From: Arthrobacter psychrolactophilus
GTDB taxonomy: Bacteria; Actinomycetota; Actinomycetes; Actinomycetales; Micrococcaceae
NCBI RefSeq assembly: GCF_003219795.1
Contig: NZ_QJVC01000024.1
Coordinates: 1 to 62,009 of the forward strand
DNA length: 62,009 nucleotides
Direction: 5' to 3'
Part shown: positions 9,293 to 17,803 of the stretch, piece after piece
Numbering within the stretch: position 1 is the first letter of the stretch
How the letters are laid out: the number at the start of each line of letters is the position of its first letter
Notes under the pieces: model-generated
Told to the model about the DNA's origin: nothing
Seen by the model: only the letters and a program-made list of their open reading frames with translations
The model's database searches: none
Position numbers and translations under genes: made by a program

Positions 9293-10251
9293 CAATCACT
9301 ATGGACCCACAGGCCGTCTGCTATGTTGCCGGGCATCGCGGGCTGGTCGGATCTGCTCTGTGGCGCAACCTCAAAAACGCCGGATTCACATCTCTTATTG
9401 GTGAGTCGTCGGCCGACCTTGACCTGCGAAACCGGGACGAGGTCTTCACCTATATGAGCCATCACCGACCCAGGTACGTCATCCTCGCCGCCGCGAAGGT
9501 GGGTGGAATTCTGGCCAACAGCACCAGCCCGGTCGATTTCCTCAGCGACAACCTACGCATTCAACTCAACGTCATGGATGCCGCCGTGGCTCTCCGAGTA
9601 GAACGACTCCTCTTTCTAGGGTCGTCGTGCATCTATCCCAAGTTCGCACCCCAACCCATTCCCGAGTCGGCCCTCATGAGTGGATATTTGGAGCCAAGTA
9701 ACGAGGCCTACGCTGTGGCAAAAATCGCCGGAATCACGGCCGTCAACGCGGCACGCAAGCAGTACGGCCTGCCATGGATTTCCGCCATGCCCACTAATCT
9801 CTACGGCACTGGCGACAACTTCACGCAAGGGAAGTCTCATGTACTTCCGGCCCTCATAAGTCGCTATCACGACGCCGTGTTCCAAGGCCTGGACGAGGTG
9901 GTCAATTGGGGCACGGGAACACCCCGGCGCGAATTCCTTCACGCCGACGATGCCGCCTCAGCATGCATCCATCTTCTGGAGCATTACGACGGTGAGTCAC
10001 CCGTCAATATTGGTTCCGGTACGGACCTGAGCATCAAGGAACTGGCGGAATTAGTCGCTACCACGGTGGGCTACACAGGAACCACCAGCTGGGATGTTCA
10101 AAAACCGGATGGAACCCCTCAAAAACTATTAGATACATCACTTGTTACGTCGCTCGGCTGGAGACCACGCATCACTCTCGAGGACGGAATTGCCACGACT
10201 TATCAATGGTTTAGAGAGAATTTGGGGGCATTACGCACGCGCGCTTCATGA
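9289..10251 (+). CDS. fcl: GDP-L-fucose synthase
   Basis: 320 residues, an epimerase–reductase of the SDR family that turns the Gmd product into GDP-L-fucose. The NADP motif is [15 protein letters not shown] at ~residues 13–27. LGSSCIYP and the YAVAKIAG (YxxxK) motif are visible, as is [10 protein letters not shown]. It is translationally coupled to gmd. The GDP-L-fucose made here is the expected donor for the GT11 fucosyltransferase at 21532–22494. Confidence 0.96.
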   Translation: MTITMDPQAVCYVAGHRGLVGSALWRNLKNAGFTSLIGESSADLDLRNRDEVFTYMSHHRPRYVILAAAKVGGILANSTSPVDFLSDNLRIQLNVMDAAVALRVERLLFLGSSCIYPKFAPQPIPESALMSGYLEPSNEAYAVAKIAGITAVNAARKQYGLPWISAMPTNLYGTGDNFTQGKSHVLPALISRYHDAVFQGLDEVVNWGTGTPRREFLHADDAASACIHLLEHYDGESPVNIGSGTDLSIKELAELVATTVGYTGTTSWDVQKPDGTPQKLLDTSLVTSLGWRPRITLEDGIATTYQWFRENLGALRTRAS

Positions 10252-10281
10252 CGGGAATTCGCCAGGCGGAACCGACACCGA

Positions 10282-10336
10282 TTTGTTACCAAATGAATCG
10301 TTGGCCATACTGAAATTGGTCTCAGAGGGTAACAAA
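10282..10336. promoter_or_regulatory. 9-bp inverted repeat upstream of the GH16 gene
   Basis: TTTGTTACC (10282–10290) and GGTAACAAA (10328–10336) are perfect inverted copies separated by 37 bp, in the 147-bp gap between fcl and the glycanase gene. Spacing of ~46 bp centre to centre could place two operator half-sites on one face of DNA. No terminator-like stem is formed. The binding protein is unknown. Confidence 0.35.
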
Positions 10337-10398
10337 GGGCACAGCCCTATGCTCATTTCGCATTCGTGCGTCCTCCACCAAGAGAGTTCCCAAACTTC

Positions 10399-11949
10399 AT
10401 GACAATCACGCCTACAGGCGCTCCTCAGTCGCGCTCCAAAAAGGGTCCCGCAAAAATCGCTGCCGGTGTAATAACCGCAGCCCTGCTCGCCGCATTGGTT
10501 CCGGTTATCACCGCCAATGCCGCCGAACCCAACTACGTTGCCTCATCTATTCTCCTCAATGACACGATGAGCCGCACCGTGAGCAATAGCTGGGGCAACG
10601 CCACAAGCGCCATCAACTATTCCGCTTCAAACTCTGCCCTTGGCGTCGCCAATGGCACGGCGAAAATCAGCCTGCCCACCCCGGGTAAGTCCATGACCAC
10701 CGCCACGAGCGTCAAGGCAACAAACGCCGATGCCTCCTACGTGGTATCCGTTGACAAGCTGCCCACATCTGGCGCCGGACTGTCCACCTCGCTGCATCTG
10801 CGCCACAGCAGCACCGGCTTCTACCGCACGGTCCTGCACATCACCCCGCAGGGCACCACGACCCTGGAACTTTCACGGTCCAACGCGGGAAAGATCACCG
10901 TGCTGAAGAAGGTGACGCTTCCCCTCATCGTGAAGTCGGGCCAGAAGATCAATCTTGAACTGCAGGCGCTAGGCACCACCTCGGTACAGGTGCAGGCCAA
11001 GGCGTGGGCCGTCGGCACCACCACCCCTGCGAACTGGAGCGTCAGTGTCACGGATGCCACCACCTCCAAGATTTCCACGGCCGGAGCCGTTGCCGTGAGC
11101 GCCTACCTCACGGGTAGCAGCCAGGCGTCAACGCTGCGCTATGACGACATCAAGCTCGCCTCCATGGTTCAGGAGGCCGTCGCCCCCACTACTCCCCCGG
11201 TTTCCAGCGCGTACCGTCCGGGATGGGGCGAGCCTGTCTTCCAGGACGAGTTCACCTCCAATGTGAGCAAGTGGAACGTTCGCGATAACGATTCTCTTTC
11301 CTACGACAAGGCCCGTATCAAGGCAGCCAACGTCTCGGTCAGCGATGGCCTGCTCCACATCGTGAGCAAGCGTGAGACCGTGGACGGCCGTGACTTCACG
11401 AGCGGCTACCTCGACTCCATCGGAAAGTTCGAACAGCAGTATGGACGCTGGGAAGTCCGCGCCAAGATCCCCACGACTCCGGGTGATTCACGCGGCATCT
11501 GGCCCGCCTTCTGGCTCCGCAACGCCGGCGTCGGCGAAGTAGACATCATGGAAGCATGGGGTGATCCCTTCACGAACCCGACCATCGTGGGAACCTCGTC
11601 ATTGACGGCTCACGAATCCACCAACGGCGGCGGCGCACGCAAGGGCTGGAACTGGGAAACCATGGCCGGCACCACGGTCAACTCCTCCGCCGCATTCCAC
11701 ACCTGGGCCATCGAATACACCCCTACCGAGCTCAAGGGTTACTTCGATAACAAGCTCGTCGTGACCGCCACCAAGGCTGAGTTCCCGTGGCTCTGGGGTC
11801 CCAATTTCCAGACGAAGTTCAACATGCGCCTGAACCTGCAGGTTGGTTCTCCCTACCACGGCTACCCCGTGGGTCCGGACTACGTGGACACCAAGTCCTA
11901 CGCTGATTTCCAGATCGACTATGTACGCGCCTGGGCCTACAAGGGCTAA
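10399..11949 (+). CDS. secreted GH16-family endo-glycanase
   Basis: 516 residues from ATG 10399; an in-frame GTG 33 bases upstream lacks a better ribosome site. Residues 1–41 are a signal peptide ending in ITANA-A. Residues ~45–265 form a beta-rich N-terminal module like a carbohydrate-binding or laminin-type sandwich. Residues ~278–516 are glycoside hydrolase family 16, with the catalytic motif EVDIMEAWG (Glu380 nucleophile, Asp382, Glu385 acid/base). GH16 enzymes in EPS loci, such as ExoK, trim the polymer outside the cell. The substrate (beta-1,3-glucan or the host's own EPS) cannot be told. Confidence 0.92.
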   Translation: MTITPTGAPQSRSKKGPAKIAAGVITAALLAALVPVITANAAEPNYVASSILLNDTMSRTVSNSWGNATSAINYSASNSALGVANGTAKISLPTPGKSMTTATSVKATNADASYVVSVDKLPTSGAGLSTSLHLRHSSTGFYRTVLHITPQGTTTLELSRSNAGKITVLKKVTLPLIVKSGQKINLELQALGTTSVQVQAKAWAVGTTTPANWSVSVTDATTSKISTAGAVAVSAYLTGSSQASTLRYDDIKLASMVQEAVAPTTPPVSSAYRPGWGEPVFQDEFTSNVSKWNVRDNDSLSYDKARIKAANVSVSDGLLHIVSKRETVDGRDFTSGYLDSIGKFEQQYGRWEVRAKIPTTPGDSRGIWPAFWLRNAGVGEVDIMEAWGDPFTNPTIVGTSSLTAHESTNGGGARKGWNWETMAGTTVNSSAAFHTWAIEYTPTELKGYFDNKLVVTATKAEFPWLWGPNFQTKFNMRLNLQVGSPYHGYPVGPDYVDTKSYADFQIDYVRAWAYKG

Positions 11950-11982
11950 TCAACAACACATCATAATTTTTTGAATAAGCGA

Positions 11983-12007
11983 GGGCGAGCCAGTCATTGG
12001 CTCGCCC
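11983..12007. terminator. hairpin terminator between convergent genes
   Basis: A perfect 10-bp GC-rich stem (GGGCGAGCCA against its complement) with a 5-nt loop lies between the GH16 stop and the 3' end of the TagD-like gene, whose last codons it includes. No clear T-tract follows on either strand, so it may act weakly in both directions. Confidence 0.5.
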
Positions 12008-12437
12008 TTAGCTGTTGGCCATTCATGATGGACAGGGCCAGTCGCAACTGGGTGCTGGAGGTGTGCGCCGTGTAGGGGAAGTACATGACTTCGACCCCCA
12101 CCGCGGCAAAACGGGCCTCGAGTTCCCTGCCTTTGAGTGTTCCCCGCCAATCATCACCTTTGAAAAATATGTCGAATCGCAGCCGCTCCCACGTTGCGAT
12201 CTTGTCCGGCAGAACTTCCGCCACCGCCTCGTCGACGAATTGAATGGACTGCACTATGGCCAGACGCTCCGTAAGGGGCACGACCGGCTCGTGCCCCTTG
12301 ATGGAGGCGCAGAGCTCGTCCGACACTACGCCGGCGATGAGCCAATCGCATTGACTTCTGGCATGTTTGAGAATGTTCAGATGCCCAATGTGGAAGAGAT
12401 CGTACACCCCGGCGGCATAGCCGATCCGCTGCACCAT
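11994..12437 (-). CDS. TagD-like cytidylyltransferase
   Basis: 147 residues of the nucleotidyltransferase alpha/beta-phosphodiesterase superfamily. The HxGH active site is in YDLFHIGHLNIL (residues 12–23) and the second motif is HTSSTQLR near residue 125. Size and sequence fit glycerol-3-phosphate cytidylyltransferases, which make CDP-glycerol from CTP. Other cytidylyltransferases of this fold, using phospho-ethanolamine or sugar phosphates, are possible. The ATG is preceded by GGGGG eight bases upstream. It lies alone on the minus strand inside the plus-strand EPS arm. A CDP-alcohol phosphotransferase 4.6 kb away is a possible user of its product. Confidence 0.85.
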   Translation of the reverse strand: MVQRIGYAAGVYDLFHIGHLNILKHARSQCDWLIAGVVSDELCASIKGHEPVVPLTERLAIVQSIQFVDEAVAEVLPDKIATWERLRFDIFFKGDDWRGTLKGRELEARFAAVGVEVMYFPYTAHTSSTQLRLALSIMNGQQLRASQ

Positions 12438-12746
12438 GACGGCGCCCCCTTAGAGATTGTTGTTTACCTCCACCAACGCTATTGATCGCATTCAAGCCGG
12501 TCACGGGTAGCAACGTCCCGTAGTACCTCGGTAATACTCGGGGACATCTCGACTGCTTACGTGCCGCGGGGTGGCGCTACTTACCACGGACTCATTCGGT
12601 ACTGCACTTAGCCAAAAGCGGTGCCCGTTATGCCTTTTCACGCCATTTTTCCCTTGCTCCTCCACCATCACGCGCCTACCGTGTGAGCTATCTGCCGGAC
12701 ATCCAGCCGCCGGCACCTTATGGTTGCGAACTCGTAAGGAAGAACA
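12438..12746. other. 309-bp divergent gap without gene
   Basis: This space lies between the TagD-like gene (minus) and the membrane-anchored protein (plus) and should hold promoters for both. AAGGAAG precedes the GTG at 12747. I see no strong hairpin, repeat or recognisable RNA. Confidence 0.4.
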
Positions 12747-13547
12747 GTGAGCAATGACAAGACTGTTCCAAGACCCCACAGGGGATCCATGCCGGCGCGA
12801 CGCCGGGTGCTGTGGATGTTCGTTCTTGCCGTGGCGATCGTCGCCGCCGTGGCGTTCGCCTTGTCTCAAAACACCCCAGTGGTATTGAGCAATCCGGTGC
12901 CCGTAGAGACCGCCACCGCGCAAGGTACCGAAACCGCTCGGACAGCGATGTCCAGCGCGGTCACGGCACCTGTTCCAGCCGCAAGCAGTGCCTCGGCGAT
13001 CCCAAAGGCACCGACTGCAACCACCGCACCATCCGCCGGCCGCACAGCCGAGCCGATCCCAGGATCGATTGTTCCGCCGGCGGCCATTGGCAACGAGAAA
13101 ATAAGCGCCCTGGTGAAAACCGCCGTGGCGGGCTTCATCAACGAGGCGGGCCAAATCGCCACCGACTCGCCCGCCGCTCCGACCCCCGGTGTCCCGGCAA
13201 GCGCTCCAGCAGAGGTCGACTTTACGGCCGTGGCCGCAGGGGTGGCCCTGGGTGAGCTGGAGGCCCAACATCAAGAATTCGCCTCTAATGGTTGGCAGCA
13301 GTCGGGCACCGTGACGGTAGTCGGAACGCCCGCCGTGACGACACAAGGTCAGGGCGCAGATCAACGGATCACCGTGATGGTCTGCCTCGATTCCAGCGCA
13401 GTACAGCTCGTCGATAACACCGGCGCCACCGTTTTGAAGGCGGAGAAGGCCGGCACCCGTATGAACCTCAATAACTATGTGGTGCAGGAAGTCGACGGGA
13501 AGTGGTTGGTCATCGATCACTCATTCCCCGACGATCCGCACTGCTAG
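12747..13547 (+). CDS. membrane-anchored extracytoplasmic protein, unknown function
   Basis: 266 residues, GTG start with AAGGAAG upstream. There is a short basic N-terminus with ARRR, one membrane helix (~residues 22–41), and then a low-complexity Thr/Ala/Pro/Ser linker to ~residue 150. The C-terminal ~110 residues are compact and end in GKWLVIDHSFPDD, like NTF2-fold domains of Mce-associated or conserved actinobacterial membrane proteins. It lies 29 bases upstream of the large surface protein gene in what is clearly one operon. I cannot assign a function; an accessory role in surface display or polymer export is an inference from context. Confidence 0.8.
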   Translation: MSNDKTVPRPHRGSMPARRRVLWMFVLAVAIVAAVAFALSQNTPVVLSNPVPVETATAQGTETARTAMSSAVTAPVPAASSASAIPKAPTATTAPSAGRTAEPIPGSIVPPAAIGNEKISALVKTAVAGFINEAGQIATDSPAAPTPGVPASAPAEVDFTAVAAGVALGELEAQHQEFASNGWQQSGTVTVVGTPAVTTQGQGADQRITVMVCLDSSAVQLVDNTGATVLKAEKAGTRMNLNNYVVQEVDGKWLVIDHSFPDDPHC

Positions 13548-13576
13548 GAACTCCTCAAATCGCAAGGATCGAGCAC

Positions 13577-16500
13577 ATGAAATCCAGAACAGGCCAGCGC
13601 AGGCATTCGCTGCTGCGCACGGGAGGCGGCATTTTGACCGCCGCGGTGGTGCCATTGTCACTCATTTTTGCCTTCACGCCCGCGGCGGAGGCCGCGGACC
13701 CTCCCGTATATGACGGCTCGAGCGCCGGGCAGGCCGCGGCGTCGTGCTGGGAGGTCAAGGCGGTGACCCCTGCCGCGCCGTCGGGCGTGTACTGGTTGCG
13801 TACCCCGGAAATGGTGGCCCCGACCCAGTTCTACTGCGATCAGACGACCGACGGCGGCGGGTGGGTGTTGATCGCCCGCGGCCGCGATGGTTGGAAGGAA
13901 AACTATCAGGGGTACGGGACCACGGCGCAGGTCCGGGAGACTGTGACAGGTACCGGCGCATTCGTCCCGCGACAGCTCTCATCGGTCCTTGTGGATGGAC
14001 TGCTCAATGGGGCGCGGCCCGATAGCCTCGCCGACGGGGTTCGCTTGGTTCGCGCGACGAATGCCGCAGGAACCAGCTACCAAGAGGGCCGCTACAAGTT
14101 CACGAAGCAGGAACGCTGGACATGGACCTTCCGCTCGGAAACACCCGTGGGCGCTTTCACTCTGGCCGGGACCAACGGCAATGGCGGCCAGACAGGAAAC
14201 TTCGGAACCGATCAAAACCAGCGACGCGTCTTCATGCAGACCGCGGCGGCTCAAAGCTGGCGCATCGGGTTCTCCTTCGGAACTCAGGCTCGTGGCACCA
14301 ACAGTGCCACCAGCTATATCTGGTCGGCATCTGCGACGGCAGGAAATCCGCAGCCTTTTACGCAGGTGTATCTGCGACCGAAGCTGCGCCAGAGCAACTT
14401 CACGGGGACGACGATCCCGGATGCAGGATCGACAGCCTGGGCGCAAACACCCTTGGCGGAGACAGGATCCCTGCCCACGGTATGGGGCGTTTCCGGCCTT
14501 GCCAATGGCAGCACGAGTGAAATGTCGACCGAGGTTCAGGCCTTTACTCAGTCCGGTAACACCGTGTTCGCCGGTGGTAACTTCAAGTACGTTCAGCAGA
14601 ACAAGGCCGGCGCCGGGCAGGTTGAGCAATCCTATCTGGCGGGATTCAATGTCAACACGGGTGCCTGGATGTCCGGCTTCCGACCGACCTTTAATGGACA
14701 GATCAAGGCGTTGGCCACGCTACCCAACGGACTCATTGTTGCAGGCGGCGAGTTCACCCAGGCCAACGGCCAGCCACACGCCGGCGTCGTGGTTTTGAAC
14801 CCCGGGGACGGCAGCACGAACACCTCGGTCAACGTCAATGTGCGCAACGCACTCACCGGCGGCGTCATTCAGGTTCGCAGCCTCAAAGTTGAGGATGGCT
14901 GGCTGTACATCGGCGGCAACTTCACACACCTTGGCGGTGGCACCCATCCGGCCACCACGGTGTATTCACGGGCGGCGGCACGTGTGTCCATCAGCGATGG
15001 CACCCCCGATGGAAACTGGAACCCGTCCTTCAACGGCACGGTCACCGAGGTGGAACCCAGTCAGGACGGTAGCCGACTCTATGCCACCGGCTATTTCACG
15101 AGCACCAACTCCGTGGCAGCCAATAAGATTGCCGCGCTGAGCACGGCCGCCGGGGCAACCAAGATCGCACCTGACTGGACCATGATCTCCAGCGGCAACG
15201 CCGACTTCCAATTCACCGTCAGCGAGGCAAATTCCCGTATCTGGCATGGTGGCTCCGAACATGACTTGTTCAGCTACACAAAGACGGACTTCACCCGCCT
15301 CTCCACCAATATTGCCAAGTACAATGGCGACTTCCAGACTTCCGAGATCAGCAACGGCGTCCTATATGCCGGCTGCCACTGCAATGACTTCATCTACGCG
15401 GGCGCAACCTTTTGGCCCAACCTTGGGACAGGGTGGAGTGTCGCCGACAAGCTCGGATTTGTGGGAGCCTGGAACGCCGAAACGGGCATCATTGAACAGT
15501 CCTTCAACCCCGTTCTGGACACGCGTGCCGGACACGGGGCGTGGGGTACCTTCGGGGACTCCACAGGCGTCCTGTGGATCGGTGGCGACTTCAGCAATTC
15601 GGTGTCCGCCGCCGGCGCAAGCCAGTGGTCCGGCGGCTTTGTCCGCTTTGCACCCCGAGATGCTGCGGCTCCTCCGGCACCAAGCAATCTGAAGGCAAGC
15701 TCCAATGGCCTGGTGGATTCACTCACCTGGCAGGCATCCTCGGAAGCTGGCGTCAGCTACCAGGTCCTGCGCAATGACCGGGTGATCGGCATCGCCAACG
15801 GCACAAGCTTAAGCACCGACACGGCCACGGGAGCTAAGTACTTTGTCAGGGCCGTCGATCAGGCCGGCAACTTCTCCGCAAGCACCGCATTCGCCACGGC
15901 ACCGGTGGTTGCAAACCCGCCGGAGGTCGTCATCCCGGAGAACGCCTCGTGGTCGTACAGATTCGAGAACACGGCACCCGATCCTGCGTGGACCTCCAAC
16001 GGTTACGACGGCTCGGCCTGGGCCGTTGGACCATCACCACTCGGCTGGGGTTCCGCCTCCATCGCTACGACGCTCAGCGTTGTCGGCACCAAACCGCTGG
16101 CGGCGCAGTATCGCAAGACGTTTAACGTCGCGGATGCCTCCACAATCGCCTCACTCGAGCTGACCACCAAGGCCGACGACGGCATCATCGTCTATGTCAA
16201 CGGTGTCGAAGCCGGCCGGGCCAATATGCCCGCCGGGACGATCGCCTGGAACAGTTACGCGACGGCCGCACCGTTGACCGCCAATGCCGCACCGGTCACG
16301 TTCACCGTCCCGGGCTCTGTCCTCGTCACCGGCAGCAACACCGTGACGGCACAGATGAGCTCCAACTATCGCACCACTAAGGACTCCAGTTTCGCGCTGA
16401 CGGCCCTGGCCATCAAGGGAACCCAGCCTCCGCCCCCGGCACAGGCGAAGGTGCTGGTCGCGCCGACTGCCTCATGGAAGTACAACTTCCAAGATTCCGC

Positions 16501-16966
16501 ACCCGATGCTTCCTGGTTCGCCAGTGACTACGACGACGGATCATGGAACTCCGGGGAGGCACCCCTGGGGTGGGGGCACAGCTCCATCGCCACCGCCCTG
16601 ACTACTCAAGGGACCAAGCCGGTTGCCACCCAGTACCGACACGCGATGACGGTGGAGGATCTGGCGACGATTGACGCCGTCCAGATCACGACCCGATCCG
16701 ACGACGGACTGGTGTTGTATGTCAACGGGCAGGAGGTGGCACGTCACAACCTGCCCGCGGGCGCCATCACCCACACCAGCTATGCCACGGCGGCTCCCCG
16801 GACGGCCACGGCGATCGCGACACCCATCACGCTCTTGCTTCCCTCCTCGGCTTTTACGGAGGGCAGCAATAGCATCGCCGCCGCGGTCCATTCGAACTAC
16901 CGCAGCACCCCGGACAGTAGCTTCGCCTTGACGGCCGTTACGGTCCCCGTGGAAGTTCCCCTATGA
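13577..16966 (+). CDS. large secreted multidomain protein (YCD/GGGW, propeller, paired C-terminal modules)
   Basis: 1129 residues from ATG 13577, with AAGGA upstream; in-frame codons further up overlap the previous gene. A signal peptide ends near AEA-AD (residue ~37). Residues ~55–270 carry the fibrinogen-like YCD…GGGW motif (YCDQTTDGGGWVLIARG). Residues ~300–695 are repeats like TVFAGGNFKYV and LIVAGGEFTQA, a beta-propeller of delta-60/WD-like type. Residues ~695–776 resemble a fibronectin III domain. Two homologous modules of ~165 residues (788–952 and 963–1129) share APLGWG/SPLGWG and DDGLVLYVNG/DDGIIVYVNG, and look like galactose-binding jelly rolls. No sortase motif is seen. It is likely a matrix adhesin or carbohydrate-binding surface protein. 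Confidence 0.88.
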   Translation: MKSRTGQRRHSLLRTGGGILTAAVVPLSLIFAFTPAAEAADPPVYDGSSAGQAAASCWEVKAVTPAAPSGVYWLRTPEMVAPTQFYCDQTTDGGGWVLIARGRDGWKENYQGYGTTAQVRETVTGTGAFVPRQLSSVLVDGLLNGARPDSLADGVRLVRATNAAGTSYQEGRYKFTKQERWTWTFRSETPVGAFTLAGTNGNGGQTGNFGTDQNQRRVFMQTAAAQSWRIGFSFGTQARGTNSATSYIWSASATAGNPQPFTQVYLRPKLRQSNFTGTTIPDAGSTAWAQTPLAETGSLPTVWGVSGLANGSTSEMSTEVQAFTQSGNTVFAGGNFKYVQQNKAGAGQVEQSYLAGFNVNTGAWMSGFRPTFNGQIKALATLPNGLIVAGGEFTQANGQPHAGVVVLNPGDGSTNTSVNVNVRNALTGGVIQVRSLKVEDGWLYIGGNFTHLGGGTHPATTVYSRAAARVSISDGTPDGNWNPSFNGTVTEVEPSQDGSRLYATGYFTSTNSVAANKIAALSTAAGATKIAPDWTMISSGNADFQFTVSEANSRIWHGGSEHDLFSYTKTDFTRLSTNIAKYNGDFQTSEISNGVLYAGCHCNDFIYAGATFWPNLGTGWSVADKLGFVGAWNAETGIIEQSFNPVLDTRAGHGAWGTFGDSTGVLWIGGDFSNSVSAAGASQWSGGFVRFAPRDAAAPPAPSNLKASSNGLVDSLTWQASSEAGVSYQVLRNDRVIGIANGTSLSTDTATGAKYFVRAVDQAGNFSASTAFATAPVVANPPEVVIPENASWSYRFENTAPDPAWTSNGYDGSAWAVGPSPLGWGSASIATTLSVVGTKPLAAQYRKTFNVADASTIASLELTTKADDGIIVYVNGVEAGRANMPAGTIAWNSYATAAPLTANAAPVTFTVPGSVLVTGSNTVTAQMSSNYRTTKDSSFALTALAIKGTQPPPPAQAKVLVAPTASWKYNFQDSAPDASWFASDYDDGSWNSGEAPLGWGHSSIATALTTQGTKPVATQYRHAMTVEDLATIDAVQITTRSDDGLVLYVNGQEVARHNLPAGAITHTSYATAAPRTATAIATPITLLLPSSAFTEGSNSIAAAVHSNYRSTPDSSFALTAVTVPVEVPL
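15938..16966 (+). repeat. tandem intragenic duplication of a ~165-residue module
   Basis: The segments from 15938 to ~16430 and from ~16463 to 16966 encode two copies of one domain. Matching landmarks in order are ASWSYRF/ASWKYNF, PLGWGSASIAT/PLGWGHSSIAT, DDGIIVYVNG/DDGLVLYVNG, SYATAAP and YRTTKDSSFALTA/YRSTPDSSFALTA. They have diverged in both DNA and protein, so the duplication is old. Confidence 0.85.
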
Positions 16967-17032
16967 GTGGCTAGCATCCTCGCGGCGATGCCGCTCCAGC
17001 ACTGACATTCACAACGCATCGTGGGGGACATC

Positions 17033-17803
17033 ATGGAACAGTACACCGCAGGTAGGGCGGCGGCAGAACGAGCCGACACGAGCTATCGTGGCATTTCGGC
17101 GCGACTGCGGTTCGCTCAGAAACCTGGCCATGGTGTCCCCGCGTATACCCGCTGGATCAATCGCGGGTTAGCTCGCAGTGTTGCGGCGCTGTGTGCCTCT
17201 TGGGGCTGGAGCGCCAATATGGTCTCAGCCGTCAGCGCCGTCGTCTCCCTTGCGGGGCTACTTTTGCTCCTGCTGCTCCCCGTGGCGCCATTGACCGGCC
17301 TGCTTGTAGCGGTGTTGCTGGCCGCGGGATATGTGCTGGACTCGGCCGATGGCCAGGTGGCCCGGGTAACTGGCACGGGCAGCCGCGCCGGGGAATGGCT
17401 CGATCACGTCATCGACTCCGCAAGGACCCCTGCCGTGCACCTGTGCGTCGCCGTTGGATTCATCCACTTTTACGGATCCGATGCTTGGCAGTGGTGGTTG
17501 CCACTGCTGTACTGCGTGGTTTCCACCTGCCACTTCATGAGCCAAATCTTGGCCGAACAACTGCTACGCCCCACGGCGGCGCCGTCACCCTCGGCCCCGG
17601 TCCCCCGCGGATCGGTGGCACGTTCCCTAGTCATGCTGCACACCGATACGGGAATCCTGTGCTGGATGTTTCTAATCTGGGGATTCGCACCGCTCTTCCT
17701 CGGCTTTTATCTGCTCATGTTTGCGGCCAACACCCTGACCTCGATCGTGTCCATGACCCGGAAATTTCGGATGCTCTCCCTCACGGAAAGGAGCACCTCA
17801 TGA
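17033..17803 (+). CDS. CDP-alcohol phosphotransferase, membrane-bound
   Basis: 256 residues from ATG 17033, with GGGGGA four bases upstream; a GTG at 17021 is an alternative. The family signature D-x2-D-G-x2-A-R-x8-G-x3-D-x3-D is complete, running from SADGQVARV through GEWLDHVID (~residues 103–128). Five to six membrane helices are visible. These enzymes displace CMP from a CDP-linked alcohol and join the phospho-alcohol to an acceptor hydroxyl. The acceptor is normally a lipid or polyol. Here the gene opens a coupled EPS operon (it overlaps the GT2 by ATGA), so a role in phosphodiester decoration or a lipid acceptor for the polymer is inferred. Confidence 0.88.
   Translation: MEQYTAGRAAAERADTSYRGISARLRFAQKPGHGVPAYTRWINRGLARSVAALCASWGWSANMVSAVSAVVSLAGLLLLLLLPVAPLTGLLVAVLLAAGYVLDSADGQVARVTGTGSRAGEWLDHVIDSARTPAVHLCVAVGFIHFYGSDAWQWWLPLLYCVVSTCHFMSQILAEQLLRPTAAPSPSAPVPRGSVARSLVMLHTDTGILCWMFLIWGFAPLFLGFYLLMFAANTLTSIVSMTRKFRMLSLTERSTS

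Noticed and set aside
12501-13520. Minus-strand open frame of 339 codons opposite the membrane-anchored protein
   Set aside because: The translation is rich in His, Gly, Arg and Cys with no motif, while the plus-strand gene has a signal anchor and a ribosome site and is in an operon.
15938-16966. C-terminal duplication in the large surface protein as an assembly error
   Set aside because: The two modules differ at many DNA and protein positions, so they are an old duplication and not a copied read.
17191-17799. Apparent N-terminal extension of the GT2 gene across the CDP-alcohol gene
   Set aside because: The extension overlaps a conserved gene in another frame. GT2 homology and a strong AAAGGAG site begin at 17800.
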